Translations under genes and position numbers: made by a program
Notes under the pieces: generated by a model
Seen by the model: the letters and a program-made list of their open reading frames with translations, nothing else
What the model was told of the DNA's origin: nothing
Databases searched by the model: none
Shown here: positions 14,800-24,500 of the stretch, one piece after another
How positions within the stretch are numbered: position 1 is the stretch's first letter
Layout: each line of letters opens with the position of its first letter
NCBI GenBank assembly: GCA_029259945.1
Contig: JAJDEF010000031.1
Location: forward strand, 1 to 64,000
DNA length: 64,000 bases
Direction: 5' to 3'
DNA from: Planctomycetota bacterium
GTDB taxonomy: Bacteria > Planctomycetota > Planctomycetia > Pirellulales > Lacipirellulaceae

Positions 14800-16359
14800 T
14801 TAATGTTTTTTTGCACGCGAATCGGCACCTGGCCGGCGTTGATGCCAATCGGTGGCTTGTTCAAACATGCGTGCACCACGGAACAAAGTTTCTTCGGCAA
14901 GCGGCCGGGCTTGTAGCTGTAGGCCGATCGGCAACCCCGACTTGCTAAATCCGCACGGAATACTGATGCCGGGCAAGCCTGCAAGATTCGCGCTGACGGT
15001 ATACAAATCGACCAAGTACATCGCGAGCGGATCGTCGGCCATCTCGCCGATCTTAAACGCTGGCTGCGCTGTCACGGGACCGGCAATCAGATCGACTTCT
15101 TCAAAGGCCGCATCGAAGTCTTGACGGATGAGTCGGCGTACTTTGAGGGCTTTAAGGTAGTAGGCGTCGTAGTAACCAGCGCTCAAGGCATAGGCTCCTA
15201 GCATGATGCGGCGTTTCACTTCGCTGCCAAAGCCTTCCGAGCGACTCTTGCGATACATTCGCACTAGCGAACTATCCAATGCGTCGAGAGCTGCTTGGTC
15301 GCCTGCCGCTTCAAGCTGTTTTCTCTCCGCTGCGAGTTCCTCTAATAAAGCCGCGCGGTCCGTCCGATGACCATAATGAACCCCATCGTAGCGGGCAAGG
15401 TTGCTCGAAGCTTCGCTAGGGGCAATCACGTAGTAGGTAGCGACCGCGTATTTGCTATGAGGTAACGAAATTTCTTTGACCGTCGCGCCAAGCGATTCGT
15501 AAACCTTGATTGCTTCGCGTACAGCAGCTTCGACTTCTTTGTCCAGCCCTTCGGCAAAATGTTCTCGAACGATACCTAATCGCAGTCCTTCGAGTGGCTG
15601 ATCGATCGAAGCGGTGTACCGCGGCACTTCGGTATCAAGGGACGTGGCATCTTGAGGGTCGTGACCAGCAAGAGTTTCCAAAAGCAATGCCGCATCTTTG
15701 GTCGATCGCGACAGCGGGCCCACTTGATCAAGGCTGCTGGCAAATGCGACCAAGCCGAACCGACTCACGCGTCCGTAGGTGGGTTTCATCCCAACCACAC
15801 CGCAAAGCCCGGCAGGTTGGCGAATCGATCCCCCGGTATCTGTCCCCACCGAGAGAGGTGCCATACCCGCAGCCACGCAGGCTGCCGCCCCGCCACTCGA
15901 TCCGCCAGGGACTCGATCCCTATCCCAGGGATTTCTGGTCAATTGAAAAGAAGAATTCTCGGTCGATCCGCCCATGGCAAACTCGTCCATGTTCGTTCGT
16001 CCGATAAGCACTGCGTCTGCCGCTTTTAATTTTGCCACCACCGTGGAATTGTAAGGTGCTCGAAACGATTTGAGCATCTGCGAGGCGCAGGTTGTTAGCG
16101 TGTCGCTATCGCAAAGAACATCTTTCACCGCAACCGGCAAGCCGGCGAGCTTTCCGATTTGCTTTCCAGCTTTCCGTCGACGATCGACATCTGCCGCTTG
16201 TTTGAGAGCCGCGTCTGGGTCGACATGCAAAAAGGCACCGATCTGCTTGTCGTCCGTAGCAATTCGGTCGAGATAGGCTTGGGTAATTTCGACCGAAGAA
16301 GCATCGCCCCGAGCGAGCAGCTCAAGAAGTTCACTGGCAGAATGTTCGACTACCGACAT
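14800..16359 (-). CDS. gatA: aspartyl/glutamyl-tRNA amidotransferase subunit A
   Basis: Amidase subunit that frees ammonia from glutamine and channels it to GatB. The amidase-signature catalytic elements are visible: lysine in GLPVAVKDVLC, and the glycine-rich Ser-cis-Ser region in PGGSSGGAAA and GTDTGGSIRQPAGLCGVVG. Two starts are possible. ATG at 16380 overlaps the gatC stop by 4 bases (ATGA), while ATG at 16359 has a strong GGGGGAG about 5 bases ahead; the latter gives 519 residues starting MSVVEHSASELLELL, close to other GatA proteins, and is preferred. gatB follows after 4 bases. Confidence 0.97.
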   Translation of the reverse strand: MSVVEHSASELLELLARGDASSVEITQAYLDRIATDDKQIGAFLHVDPDAALKQAADVDRRRKAGKQIGKLAGLPVAVKDVLCDSDTLTTCASQMLKSFRAPYNSTVVAKLKAADAVLIGRTNMDEFAMGGSTENSSFQLTRNPWDRDRVPGGSSGGAAACVAAGMAPLSVGTDTGGSIRQPAGLCGVVGMKPTYGRVSRFGLVAFASSLDQVGPLSRSTKDAALLLETLAGHDPQDATSLDTEVPRYTASIDQPLEGLRLGIVREHFAEGLDKEVEAAVREAIKVYESLGATVKEISLPHSKYAVATYYVIAPSEASSNLARYDGVHYGHRTDRAALLEELAAERKQLEAAGDQAALDALDSSLVRMYRKSRSEGFGSEVKRRIMLGAYALSAGYYDAYYLKALKVRRLIRQDFDAAFEEVDLIAGPVTAQPAFKIGEMADDPLAMYLVDLYTVSANLAGLPGISIPCGFSKSGLPIGLQLQARPLAEETLFRGARMFEQATDWHQRRPGADSRAKKH

Positions 16360-16376
16360 GGACGCTCCCCCGTTAG

Positions 16377-16667
16377 TCATCCACCCAAGACAGGCGGCAC
16401 GAGGTAGCCTCGCGGGTTGTGGCTAGGAGCGTTTGCCAACGCCTGTTCACGGGGTAGGCTGGTTTTCACTTCGTCCGAAGCGAAAACATTGCTTACCTCC
16501 ACAGCATGGGCCATGGGTGCCACCCCATCGGTGTCGACTTCGCTCAGTTGATCGACATAGGCGACAATTTTTCCTAGCTCGACGGTGAGTGTCTCGATCT
16601 CAGTTTCCGACAGCTGAAGACGTGCCAACAGCGAAACTTTTTCTACGTCAGCGCGAGTAATGGCCAT
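16377..16667 (-). CDS. gatC: aspartyl/glutamyl-tRNA amidotransferase subunit C
   Basis: Small subunit (96 residues) that wraps GatA and joins it to GatB. Typical N-terminal two-helix segment ADVEKVSLLARLQLSETEIE, central LGKIVAYVDQLSEVDTDGVAPMAHAVE and the C-terminal LPREQALANAPSHNPRGYLVPPVLGG. First gene of the gatC-gatA-gatB run; rpmB starts 103 bases upstream of it in the same direction. Confidence 0.95.
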   Translation of the reverse strand: MAITRADVEKVSLLARLQLSETEIETLTVELGKIVAYVDQLSEVDTDGVAPMAHAVEVSNVFASDEVKTSLPREQALANAPSHNPRGYLVPPVLGG

Positions 16668-16770
16668 AGCAAATCCAACGTACGAACGATTCCTCGCCAG
16701 AGGCTCTGCGTATCACAAGCTGCCCGTATTAGAAGGAAGCCCGTAATCGAAGGAAGGGGTGCAACTCGTA

Positions 16771-17049
16771 CTAGTTGGCTTTCCCAGCTTGTTGAGGAAC
16801 CTGGAAGGGTGCGGCCTTGACGACCTTGGTGATTCGGCCCGAGCGGATACACTGCGTACAGGCATTGATCGACTTGTGCGTGCCATTGGTGGTGACCACA
16901 TGAACCCGCTGCAAATTGGGTTTGAACTTACGCCGAGTAATACCGGTGATTTTGGTACCCACTCCGCCCAAGTACTTCTTTTTACCGCGGATTGCCACCG
17001 AATTACCCATCTGGGCACCCTTGCCGCATACATCACATTGTCGGGCCAT
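16771..17049 (-). CDS. rpmB: 50S ribosomal protein L28
   Basis: 92-residue large-subunit protein. Starts MARQCDVCGKGAQMGNSV and keeps the conserved RRKFKPNLQRVHV and RSGRITK segments. Two CxxC pairs (CDVC near residue 5 and CTQC near residue 63) make it the zinc-binding C+ form rather than the C- paralogue. The C-terminal tail (APFQVPQQAGKAN) is variable. It lies alone between hisN-like phosphatase and gatC. Confidence 0.96.
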   Translation of the reverse strand: MARQCDVCGKGAQMGNSVAIRGKKKYLGGVGTKITGITRRKFKPNLQRVHVVTTNGTHKSINACTQCIRSGRITKVVKAAPFQVPQQAGKAN

Positions 17050-17225
17050 CGTCTTGGTCCTTGTCGAAATAACAGTCGTTTTGAATCGAATCGCCCTGAG
17101 GCCAGCTATCCAGGGCCACCGGCATCGCTCGGTTCGTTACAAGCAAACCGCCCATTGTATCGCCCCACCAGATTTACGCAACTGTCGCTGAACTAGCGAT
17201 TTAGCCATCGCGAAACCACCCTGCC

Positions 17226-18035
17226 CTACTGGACAATCGCCAGAACTTGGCCAGCCAGCTGGCTGTTCGTGGCAACCGATTCTGGGCTGTGGACAGTTGC
17301 CTGGCCCTGCCAATCGAAGAATTTTCCGCCGGCTTCCTCAATCACCGGTTGCAGTGCTGCCGTGTCCCACAGGCTCATGGCCGGATCGATCGCTACCTCA
17401 GCCCGGCCGGTGGCAACGAGAAGGTAGCCAAAAGCATCGCCCCAGGTTCGTGTCAGCCGGCTCTTGGCCTGGAGTTGATCGTAGACCTGTCGGGCATCTG
17501 ATTTACGCTCTGTGGTAAACGATTTGACCGAACTGGTGACAACAACCGCATCAGCAAGATCGTCGACTTGTGACACCCGAGCCGCCTGGGGGTCACCCTC
17601 GCCAAGGACATGCCAACAGCCGAGGCTACGGGCGGCGTACACCATTTCGCCGGCAGCAGGGGCGAAAATCACGCCAATTTGCGGTTCGTCTTTTCGCAAT
17701 ACAGCGACCAACGTGGTATAGAGCGGGACTCCCGCGACAAACGCCTTGGTCCCGTCGATGGGGTCAAGCACCCAGCGAAAGTCGGTCGATCCGGGGGTTT
17801 CGCCAAATTCCTCGCCCAGAATCGCGTCTTCTGGAAACTGCTGGGCAATCTGCTCTCGGAGCAGCTTTTCTGCCGCTCGATCTGCGGCAGTGACCGGGGA
17901 ACCGTCCGATTTGCGGATGACCTCGAGACCGGTAGCACGAAATAGTTGGAGGGTTTGCTCGCCTGCTAGTCGGGCGATTTTTACGGCAAAATCAAGCCGT
18001 GACTGGAGTTGTGAAGTTTCGACAGGAGCTGTCAT
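17226..18035 (-). CDS. hisN: inositol-monophosphatase-family phosphatase, probable histidinol-phosphatase HisN
   Basis: Metal-dependent sugar-phosphate phosphatase of 269 residues. The three metal-binding elements are present: ILGEEFGE (Glu ligand), WVLDPIDGTKAFVAGVPLYTTLVAVL (DPIDGT) and MSLWDTAALQPVIEEAGG (WDxAA). The length and the spacing FVAGVPLYTT are those of the HisN-type histidinol-phosphatases found in actinobacteria, plants and planctomycetes; inositol-1-phosphatase or 3'-phosphoadenosine phosphatase activity cannot be excluded. No other his genes are in view. It diverges from the small membrane gene at 18360. Confidence 0.85.
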   Translation of the reverse strand: MTAPVETSQLQSRLDFAVKIARLAGEQTLQLFRATGLEVIRKSDGSPVTAADRAAEKLLREQIAQQFPEDAILGEEFGETPGSTDFRWVLDPIDGTKAFVAGVPLYTTLVAVLRKDEPQIGVIFAPAAGEMVYAARSLGCWHVLGEGDPQAARVSQVDDLADAVVVTSSVKSFTTERKSDARQVYDQLQAKSRLTRTWGDAFGYLLVATGRAEVAIDPAMSLWDTAALQPVIEEAGGKFFDWQGQATVHSPESVATNSQLAGQVLAIVQ

Positions 18036-18359
18036 AGCCCTAAAATACCAGAGTCAGCTATAGCTCGATACGGCCCAAATTTCACGATATGCCTGTCTGT
18101 AGTTGTTCTTGAATAGGGCTGATGGCTACACTACATCAAAAGACAAAATTTGGTCTTTTTAGCTGTTTAGCACGGATCGGGCCCCATCTGAGTGCCGGAA
18201 GGCTTCTGGCGGTTGTACTGCTTGGGTGAACCAAGATGCAGCATTAGGATAGGGCGATTTTTCCTTGAACCGTGGAGCGGGGCTCTTAGAATAGAGATAC
18301 AAGGGTTGCCGCTCCCAGAGTCGACGCCGAAAGGCGGCAATGGGAGGAGTGTAGGAACA
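18036..18359. other. divergent intergenic region between hisN-like gene and small membrane gene
   Basis: 324 bases with no convincing gene; the frame upstream of 18360 is open to 18192 but lacks coding character. GGAGGAG at about 18343-18349 precedes the ATG at 18360 by roughly ten bases. I could not pick a clear promoter. Confidence 0.4.
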
Positions 18360-18719
18360 ATGGGCGAAAATATTAGCCGTGCGGCTTATTTTTCTTTCGC
18401 AGTCGGGGTTGGGTTGGTGATTGGCCTACAACTATGGCCAGACAGTACTCAACAGGCCCTTGGTAACCAGCTGGCACTTGGAGGGCTGGCGTCGAACGGA
18501 TTGATTACGCACGTTCAGGAGAGTGAAGGACGCGCAACGAGAGTGATTATCATCGACCCGCAGTTACGGTCGATGGGGGTGTACGACATCAGTCAAGATC
18601 ATGGTGAGATCCAATTGAAGAGCATTCGTAATCTCAACGCAGATCTGCAAATGCTAGAATTCAATAGCGGAGGCATTTCGCCCGAAGACATCCAAAAAGC
18701 GATTCAGAGGCAACAGTAA
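18360..18719 (+). CDS. hypothetical small membrane-anchored protein
   Basis: 119 residues: MGENISRAAYFSFAVGVGLVIGLQLW forms one membrane-spanning or signal-anchor helix, followed by an extracytoplasmic part with GLITHVQESEGRATRVIIIDPQLRSMGVYDISQDHGEIQLKSIRNLNADLQMLEFN, a small beta-sheet-like segment ending in a short helix (SPEDIQKAIQRQQ). The ATG at 18360 is preceded by GGAGGAG; the open frame extends 56 codons upstream without coding character. Function not recognised. It reads toward the HTH-membrane protein gene 170 bases downstream. Confidence 0.75.
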   Translation: MGENISRAAYFSFAVGVGLVIGLQLWPDSTQQALGNQLALGGLASNGLITHVQESEGRATRVIIIDPQLRSMGVYDISQDHGEIQLKSIRNLNADLQMLEFNSGGISPEDIQKAIQRQQ

Positions 18720-18792
18720 ATTTAGAACAACTTGGCTCGCGGACCAGCAAGGAGGTCACCGCCACGAGCTGGACTAGACCAGAATTGGTTTA

Positions 18793-18876
18793 CAGCCGGT
18801 TTCGAAACCCACTTTCGGCACAAAAATCTCCGGCCGTGGGGTACCTTTTGGGAGTTTTGAAACCGCTTTTAGAAAC
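18793..18876 (+). repeat. 84-base dispersed element, copy A, upstream of a start codon
   Basis: About 70 of 84 positions match the sequence at 28259-28342 without any gap, and 11 of the 14 differences are transitions. The ends are inverted (CGGTTTCGAAAC near the left, GTTTTGAAACCG near the right), so RNA or single-stranded DNA could fold into one long stem-loop. The element ends exactly 13 bases before the ATG at 18890. Confidence 0.65.
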
Positions 18877-18889
18877 GCACGAGGGTTCG

Positions 18890-20335
18890 ATGGAACAGAA
18901 GTTTGTAAAGATGGAAGACGCCGTCGAGCGTCTTGGCGTCTCGACAGATCGTTTGAACGAGTTGCGAGAACATGGGGTGTTGCGCGCCTATCGCGACGGT
19001 GCTAGCTGGAAGTTCCGTGCTGACGAAGTCGAAAGGATGGTCGAGGAGGGTGTGCCTGAACTGCCTCCTCCAAGCGATATCGGTCTAGGCGAAGACTCGA
19101 GCGCGATGCTTGAGGCAGATGACACGGTCACCGCAGACGCAAGCGACTTTGTTCTCGATACGTCGGATGAACCGAGTGATCCTTCCGATTCGATCTTGCT
19201 CAGTGAAGAAGAGCTCGGCGAATCGGTGGGGCCAGCGGGCAGTACCATTATCGGCAAAAGCTCGTTGGATTCAGAAGACGCCGATTTAGAGCTTGCATTA
19301 GATGACGATACATCGGGCCCCGAAAGTGATGTAAAGCTTGCCTCCCCAGACATGTCCGACGTACTTTCGGATGATGACGAGGGCGTTCTTGAATTAGAGC
19401 TGGAGAGCAATTCTGGTGGTGCTGGTGCATTCGAAAATCTCGAAGAGTTAGAAATCGATCTCGCTGCCGAGTCGAGCCGCATCTTAGGCCCCGATGACGT
19501 TTCAAAAGTCCAAGCTGCCGCCGCTGCCCTAGAAGACAGCGATTTGTCGATCGGCGACGCTGACGCAGGGTCGACCGACGTCCCTTTGCAAGTTGAATCC
19601 ACAGAAGCTTCGGGCTCAGACTCAGAACTTGATTTAGATTTGGCGGATGATCTGGTGCTGTCTGACTCTGAGGGGAGCGATATCACGCTCGAAAGCGGTG
19701 ACAGCGGGATCAATCTGGCCCCAGCCGACAGTGGTTTGGCTTTGGATGACATTCCCTTGGAAATGGGTGGCTCGGCCATTTTGAGTTCTTTGGACTTGGG
19801 GGGCATGTCTGACCCAGAAATCTCTCTCGTCGGCGGTGGCTCAGACGTTTCAGATATCTCTGACATTTCGGAGATCGACGAGGAGCCCGTCGCCGAATTG
19901 CAAGTCGACGACGATTTCCAGCTCACCCCGCTCAGCGAAGGAACGCCCGACGACGATGGCGATAGTAGCTCGCAAGTCATCGCCCTAGATGCCGGCATTG
20001 AAGGCCTCGAGGACGACGATTTGGGTGACGACGTTGGTGTTCTGGATGATGTTGGCTTTAGCGAAGACGCTGGTGATGGAGTGATGCTCGCCGAAGATTT
20101 CGGCGAAGCACCTGCCGATGGCTTGGAGATGGGGACTTATGCAGGAGTGGGTGGCGCAGCGGCTTCGGTGGAAGTGCCTTATTCCACGCTGCAAATTGTG
20201 GGATTGAGCGGTTGTGTTATTTTGCTGGCCCTTGGCGGCGTGATGATGATGGACATGGTCCGTCATATCTGGAGCTGGGATCAACCCTACACCCTCAATA
20301 GCACTATCATTGATGCCATCTTGAACCTCTTCTAA
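18890..20335 (+). CDS. membrane-anchored HTH (excisionase/MerR-like) protein with acidic linker
   Basis: 481 residues. The N-terminal 55 residues (MEQKFVKMEDAVERLGVSTDRLNELREHGVLRAYRDG then WKFRADEVERMVEEG) match the small winged helix-turn-helix of excisionase/MerR-type DNA-binding domains. Residues about 60-430 are extremely rich in Asp, Glu, Ser, Leu and Gly, with many SDxDL-like units (LDLDLADDLVLSDSEGSD), a low-complexity, probably disordered acidic stretch. Near the C-terminus a single membrane helix (TLQIVGLSGCVILLALGGVMMMDM) is followed by a short tail. So a DNA- or protein-binding head appears tethered to the membrane by an acidic linker. The open frame begins 35 codons earlier, inside the dispersed repeat; ATG 18890 with GAGGG five bases ahead is chosen. 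Exact role unknown. Confidence 0.8.
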   Translation: MEQKFVKMEDAVERLGVSTDRLNELREHGVLRAYRDGASWKFRADEVERMVEEGVPELPPPSDIGLGEDSSAMLEADDTVTADASDFVLDTSDEPSDPSDSILLSEEELGESVGPAGSTIIGKSSLDSEDADLELALDDDTSGPESDVKLASPDMSDVLSDDDEGVLELELESNSGGAGAFENLEELEIDLAAESSRILGPDDVSKVQAAAAALEDSDLSIGDADAGSTDVPLQVESTEASGSDSELDLDLADDLVLSDSEGSDITLESGDSGINLAPADSGLALDDIPLEMGGSAILSSLDLGGMSDPEISLVGGGSDVSDISDISEIDEEPVAELQVDDDFQLTPLSEGTPDDDGDSSSQVIALDAGIEGLEDDDLGDDVGVLDDVGFSEDAGDGVMLAEDFGEAPADGLEMGTYAGVGGAAASVEVPYSTLQIVGLSGCVILLALGGVMMMDMVRHIWSWDQPYTLNSTIIDAILNLF

Positions 20336-20444
20336 TTGGTAAAGTGGAATTCGCGAGGATTTTTGGATTGCACAACCGTGGCCAATCGGTCACGCTGCAT
20401 CCTTAACGGTCAAAATCCCCCCCCTCTCCAATTCTCTACTTCCC

Positions 20445-21536
20445 ATGATGAATCGACGTACCTGTGCGCTGACGGTGATGTCTCTCTGCGTATTGCTATC
20501 TGGGTGCGAGCCCCAAGAGGAAATCAGCACCTACGTCATTCCGAGAACCACCTCGCCACGCCAGCCTTTGGATCCTCAAGAGCTTGCCAACCAACTTGAC
20601 CACACACTGGCAGCCATCGTCCCCCAAGGAGAACGGGCTTGGTTTTTCAAGCTGGTTGGATCGGCTCGGGCGGTGGATCGTCAACGCGATGGGGTGATTG
20701 AATTCCTCGCCACCGTCAAGCTCGACGAAACGGGCAAGAATCCACCAACATGGCAAACACCCGAAGCCTGGGAAGAACGACCTGCCTCGGAAATGAGGGT
20801 GGCCACACTGGTAATCCCCGACCAAGATAGCCCGCTCGAGCTAGCCATCTCCGTACTGCCTCTTTCCGGCGATTGGGATGCGTACCTAGCGAACAACGTG
20901 AATCGCTGGCTACGCCAACTGAAGCAAGGGCCCATGCAGCCAGAAACCGTCAAGAAGCTGGGCAAAGAGATACCGACCAACGGAGCGACAGCCACGCTGT
21001 TCGAGTTGGTGGGCATTATGCAGAAACAGCCTGGGGCGAATCCGCATGCCGGGTCTGCCCGTCGAGATCAGCCTGTAGAACAACCTTCTTCAGTTGCTGA
21101 AAATGCGGCACTTGAATACGAAACACCGGATGGGTGGCTACCTGGGCGTATGTCGATGATGCGTAAGGCAGCATTTCGTGTCGTTGCAGGTGAGGCTGAA
21201 GGTGAAGTGACGGTAATCGATCTCCCTGCTTCTGGAGGTGGGCAGGTTGCCGATGTCCAAGCCAATATACGCCGTTGGGCAGGTCAGGTGGGATTAGTTG
21301 AGATGGATGCGAAGGCGATCGACAAACTGGTCGAGTCGGTCACGATTGGTGGGATCGAGGGCCATTATGCCGAGCTATTTGGCCCCGAAAATGCTGATCG
21401 CCACGACGCCATGCTGGTCGCCATGCTCAAACACGACGGAAAGGTGTGGTTTATTAAAATGATTGGCCCCGCTTCTGTGGTATCTGCCCAGAAAACGGCT
21501 TTTCGCGAGTTTCTCAACTCGATTCGCTTCAAATAG
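20445..21536 (+). CDS. hypothetical lipoprotein
   Basis: 363 residues. Signal peptide with lipobox VLLSGC (Cys about 21), hence a lipid-anchored envelope protein. Two related halves can be seen: GERAWFFKLVGSARAVDRQRDGVIEFLATVKL in the first and GKVWFIKMIGPASVVSAQKTAFREFLNSIRF at the end, each preceded by a module of strands with TPEAWEERPASEMRVATLVIP / TPDGWLPGRMSMMRKAAFRVV. This looks like an internal duplication. Function not recognised. It ends 46 bases before the cytochrome c assembly fusion and reads the same way, so a role in the same envelope or respiratory process is possible. Confidence 0.8.
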   Translation: MMNRRTCALTVMSLCVLLSGCEPQEEISTYVIPRTTSPRQPLDPQELANQLDHTLAAIVPQGERAWFFKLVGSARAVDRQRDGVIEFLATVKLDETGKNPPTWQTPEAWEERPASEMRVATLVIPDQDSPLELAISVLPLSGDWDAYLANNVNRWLRQLKQGPMQPETVKKLGKEIPTNGATATLFELVGIMQKQPGANPHAGSARRDQPVEQPSSVAENAALEYETPDGWLPGRMSMMRKAAFRVVAGEAEGEVTVIDLPASGGGQVADVQANIRRWAGQVGLVEMDAKAIDKLVESVTIGGIEGHYAELFGPENADRHDAMLVAMLKHDGKVWFIKMIGPASVVSAQKTAFREFLNSIRFK

Positions 21537-21581
21537 CGACGAGCGACCCAGCCAGCGTTACATATCTATCCGACTGACGGT

Positions 21582-24500
21582 ATGTTGTGGGGATGGCCTT
21601 TTGCCGTGATGGGTCGTATTCCAGCACCCTGCCCCTCCCTTCTCCTTCAACCCTGCTTCAATGCCGTGACTAGTACCGATGTTTCCGAAAGCCCGTCCGC
21701 AAGTTTCTCAACGTCGTCTTTGCCGGCGACGCTCTTGTCACCGTTGGCATCCCTGCGTCTGACGGTCTCGCTTTTTGCATTTTCGATTATTCTGGTGCTC
21801 GCCGGCACCTTGGCTCAAATCGACCATGACATCTGGTATGTCGTCCATAATTATTTTCGTACCTGGCTCGCCTGGATCGAGCTGAAAGTCTTCTTTCCGC
21901 GCGACTGGAATATCCCCGGAGTCCTCCCCTACCCGGGAGGATGGACTCTAGGGGCCGCTCTTGGTCTCAACCTCTTGGCGGCGCATGCCACTCGCTTCAA
22001 AGTCTCTGGCAAGGGACGCTCGTTGAAACTTGGGGGCGTTTTGATCGCGGTGGGTGTTGCCCTTACCTATCTCGTCGTCCAAAGCGGGCTGGACGATACC
22101 GTGGAAAGTGAACTCTCGCCTGCATTTTGCAATGGACTGTGGCACGGGCTACGCGCGGCACTTGGTGGCGGAACGCTGGCGCTGGGTTATTTATTGGCCT
22201 TGAGCTATGGCGAGCAACGTCGTTCTCCCTCGGCTTGGTTGTGGTGGTTGGGCACGGCAACTTGTGCCTTGCTAGCCGGGCTCACGTTTTGGCTTTTCAC
22301 GCACCCCGAGGCAAGTCTCGACCCTTCTGGTCTTAGGATTTTATGGCAATTGTTAAAAGGCGGCGGGGCCGGCATCGTGCTGTTCGCGGGATGTCATTGG
22401 GTATTCGGCCGCCGGGCGGGCATTGTTTTGCTTCATGGCGGTATTGGGCTCATGATGTTTAGCGAGTTGTTTACCGGCATCTCGGCAGAAGAAGCCCATA
22501 TGCGAATTCTTGAAGGGCAAACGGTTAGCTATGCCGTCGATAGTCGCTCGCTAGAACTTGTGGTGATCGACAAGTCGGATACCAAACAAGATGCCGTCAC
22601 TCTGGTACCGGGATCGATATTACTGGATGCGTGGAGGTTGGAAAACGATATACAGCATTCTGCCCTCCCATTTACGCTCCGTGTAGTTGACTATTTACCA
22701 AATTCAACGGCACGCTTAGCCCAACCGGGTGAGACAAGCCTCGCGACCCAAGGCGTTGGCAAAGTTCATGTCGCCGTGCCCTTGCCGTCCAGCACGGGAG
22801 TCGGGGAACAGCAAGTCGACATGCCCTCACTCTACGTGGAACTGCTGTCAGGCGAGTCGTCTCTGGGCACCTACCTGCTCTCGCCCCTGCTCTCCCTCGA
22901 AACGATTCAGACGGATGGCAAACTCTACGAGATCGGGTTCCGTTTCAAGAGAATTCACAAGTCGTACTCGTTAAAACTGATCGACTTTCGCCACGACCTC
23001 TATGTCGGAACCAATACGCCGAAAAATTTCTCCTCTGAAGTACAACTCCTCGACGCGGCTCACAATGTTGATCGACGCGTGAAAATCTGGATGAACAATC
23101 CGTTGCGTTACGGCGGCGACACCATCTATCAAGCTAGTTTCGACCGCGAGAATTCTCGCCTTACCATCTTGCAAGTGGTCACCAATACGGGCTGGATGAT
23201 TCCGTATGTCGCTTGCATGTTGGTTGCCACAGGAATGCTGGCCCATTTCGGCATGATGTTTTTTCGCTTCTCACAGCGGCAAACAGCACCAACCACCGAT
23301 GCCGAAAATCATTCGCTTGGCTATTTATTAACCCATTGGCGTTCGCCCGCTGTTTGGGTACCCGCTCTAATCCTGTTTGTGTTCGCTAGCTGGGTGATGG
23401 GAAAAGCAAGAGTCCCCAAACTGCCCGCCACAACGATGCAGGTTCACCAGTTTGGCGCATTGCCAGTTGCCTACGACGGCCGGGTGAAGCCAATGGACAC
23501 CATGGCCCGTAATACGCTCACGGTGTTGTCTGGACGTGAAAAACTGGATGACGAATCGAAAACGCCTGCAATCACTTGGCTACTCGACCTCATCACGAAC
23601 TCGCCAGCGAGTGATCAGCATCGCTGCATCCGGATCGACAATTTAGAAGTGCTGGATTTTCTGGGGTTACAGCGCAGGGACGGGTTCCGCTATAGCCGAG
23701 CCGAAGTGCTTGAACATCGCAATCAGTGCGCGCAGCAGGCTAAGCTGGCGAGTGCTGTGCCGAAAAATGAGCGAACCTTAGTGCAGCAAAAGTTCATAGA
23801 ATTGGGCGATAAGATCGTTTTGATGGACATCCTGCGAGCGTCGTTTGCATCCCCGATGATTAACACGGAATCGTTAGATGCGATGGAGGTAGGATTTCAG
23901 CGACTAGACCGTCAGATCGCACTTCTCAACCAAAGCGGGCCTCATGTCGTGCCGCCGGCAGATGCAACGACAGGCCAATGGCAGACGATGCTGGAAGCCG
24001 AGCGAAATTTGATTGTCCAGCGTGTTCAGAAAAAAGAAGTCAACGAAGCAACGGTGGCACTGCGGACGCTGCTCGAAGCTTATCGCTCGGCCGACGTGCA
24101 GAAATTTAATGGCGAGTTGGTCGCCTATCGAAAAATTGTCGAACAGCGATCTGACGAGGATGCAAAAGTCTCTGCGGAATTGACGGCTGCCGGTCAGCTA
24201 GGAGAGCGCAAAGAAGCCGAACGACTCCGATTCGCACGTGTGCAATTTGAGGCCTTTTTCAATCACTTTAATCCGTTTGTACTTGCCATGTCGCTCTATT
24301 TGGTGGCGTTTATTCTTGCCGCCGGATCGTGGTTGGGCTGGATGACCCTACTCAACCGTTCGGCCAACTGGCTGCTAATTTTTACCTTTGCCTTACACAC
24401 CTTTGCCCTGGTCGCTCGTGTCTACATTTCTGGCCGACCTCCGGTGACAAACCTTTATTCGTCGGCGGTATTTATCGGTTGGGGGGCGGTGTTGTTTGCC

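Noticed and set aside
18988-19998. 336-codon minus-strand frame opposite the acidic HTH protein
   Set aside because: Its translation is almost only Ser, Leu and Pro, the expected antisense of Asp/Glu/Ser codons on the plus strand; no start signal or domain.
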